Shown here piece after piece: positions 63,105-64,000 of a DNA stretch of 64,000 nt. Made by a program: the position numbers and the translations under genes. The notes below the pieces were generated by a model. It did not search any database, was not told the DNA's origin, and worked only from the letters and a program-made list of their open reading frames with translations. Position 1 is the first letter of the stretch. Each line of letters opens with the position of its first letter. The stretch comes from Quillaja saponaria (taxonomy: Eukaryota; Streptophyta; Magnoliopsida; Fabales; Quillajaceae): assembly GCA_029379385.1 (NCBI GenBank), contig CM055615.1:2108001-2172000 (forward strand), read 5' to 3'.

Positions 63105-63831
63105 TAACTTTAATTATTTAAGTTTAAGTGGGATTTTTATATAAACTAAAAAAAAAAAATTGGATGAACATAAACTTTGTAGGGGACTTCTTACAAAATA
63201 AAAAGTAAGCTAGTAAATATAATGTTTAGCTACTTTACTTTTTTTTTTTTTCATTAATTAATTTGGTACCCAAAACCAATTTAACATTGAAAAATATGGA
63301 ACCTAAAATCTCTACTTAAAACTCCTCCAACGCTTATGCAAGTCCTATGTCACTGATTTGTAATTAATATTTAAAAAGAATAATCACTTTAGAATTTTCC
63401 AATTAATGGCCAAAAGAAGCATTTCGTTGAAAAAGTGTAAGAATAAATAATAATCTTTAACTAAAATGAACTATAAATAAATTGTAAGAAAAATTACAAA
63501 CTATCATTTGAAGAAAATGAATTAATTAATATAGTTTCTTGCAAATAAATAATTGTTAAGGAACTAATTAAATCATCTTTTAGAAAAAATTTAAAGTATT
63601 ACAAGATTATCCCCTTTTTTTTTTTTTTTGTCTTTTTTTTTTTTTTTTTTGGTTGAGAATTTGATGTATTTAGGCCTGCCTGGTCTTGCTGGTATATATC
63701 ATGCAATCCAGAAAAGCCGAAGCTAGTGGCAGTGGTTAAATGCCTTTTGAGTTAAATATTGATTCTTTTAAAGTATAAATCACATTTTTTACTTTATGTC
63801 TCTCAATATGAAATAGACTACCAAATGTTCC

Positions 63832-63955
63832 TTTTCAATGTACCAAAAAAATTTATCAAATGTTACAATTTTAAGTTACTATGTACCATTATTTTTCAAT
63901 GTACCAAAAAAATTTATCAAATGTTACAATTTTAAGTTACTATGTACCATTATTT
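63832..63955. repeat. Tandem duplication, two copies of 61 bp
   Basis: The unit starting TTTTCAATGTACCAAAAAAA and running to TACTATGTACCATTATTTT occurs twice in a row with a period of 61 bp and almost no differences, so it is recent. Anonymous AT-rich DNA surrounds it. Confidence 0.85.
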
Positions 63956-64000
63956 TAATAATGATGAAATTTTCATCAATTATTTTCATTGATCATCTCT

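Overview
The window is nuclear DNA of a flowering plant, very probably a eudicot. It is AT-rich, its genes have GT–AG introns, and it contains plant-specific families (a PRONE-type RopGEF, a type IV/LTPd lipid-transfer protein, a tau-class GST) and plant CACTA, hAT and Mutator-like transposons. I cannot name the species.

Layout, left to right. 0.3–1.3 kb: an intact four-exon universal stress protein gene (+). 2.0–2.8 kb: a tau GST on the minus strand, broken by an early stop and a frameshift. 2.8–6.5 kb: AT-rich spacer. 6.7–10.5 kb: a seven-exon RopGEF (+) with a one-base insertion in exon 4. 10.9–14.4 kb: an inverted pair of LTR-like repeats enclosing a long-TIR MULE-type MITE and a 954-bp hAT element. 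14.0–24.7 kb: a tandemly duplicated LTP region. Unit 1 holds a decayed LTP and an intact LTP. Unit 2 holds an intact LTP and a remnant of the other that has lost both exons but kept its intron. Unit 2 was enlarged by a 3.2-kb hAT insertion, itself invaded by Mutator-like DNA carrying a myosin VIII tail fragment, and by a 460-bp MITE. 26.6–28.6 kb: a five-exon SIS-like serine-rich gene (-). 33.7–40.5 kb: a 6.8-kb CACTA element with a decayed Transposase_24-type gene (-). 41.7–42.2 kb: a possible small cysteine-rich secreted peptide gene (-), apparently out of frame. 43.0–43.3 kb: two tRNA genes (-), Ser(AGA) and an Ala(AGC) with T-stem mismatches. 44.6–49.6 kb: a nine-exon PI31-like proteasome regulator (PTRE1, -). 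52.7–53.2 kb: a single-exon small membrane protein (-). The rest, to 64 kb, is AT-rich with a 330-bp hAT-like MITE, a CACTA-like element containing a SINE, and simple repeats.

The intact genes do not form a pathway. Their order appears conserved from an ancestral block: from memory, the Arabidopsis counterparts of USP, LTP and PTRE1 are near neighbours on chromosome 3, ROPGEF7 and SIS are adjacent on chromosome 5, and ROPGEF5 lies close to an LTP. The main story is an old gene block being reworked by tandem duplication, exon loss and nested transposition. I saw no clearly new biological system. The most unusual items are the LTP remnant with intron but no exons, the myosin VIII fragment inside nested transposons, and the one-base lesion in the RopGEF.
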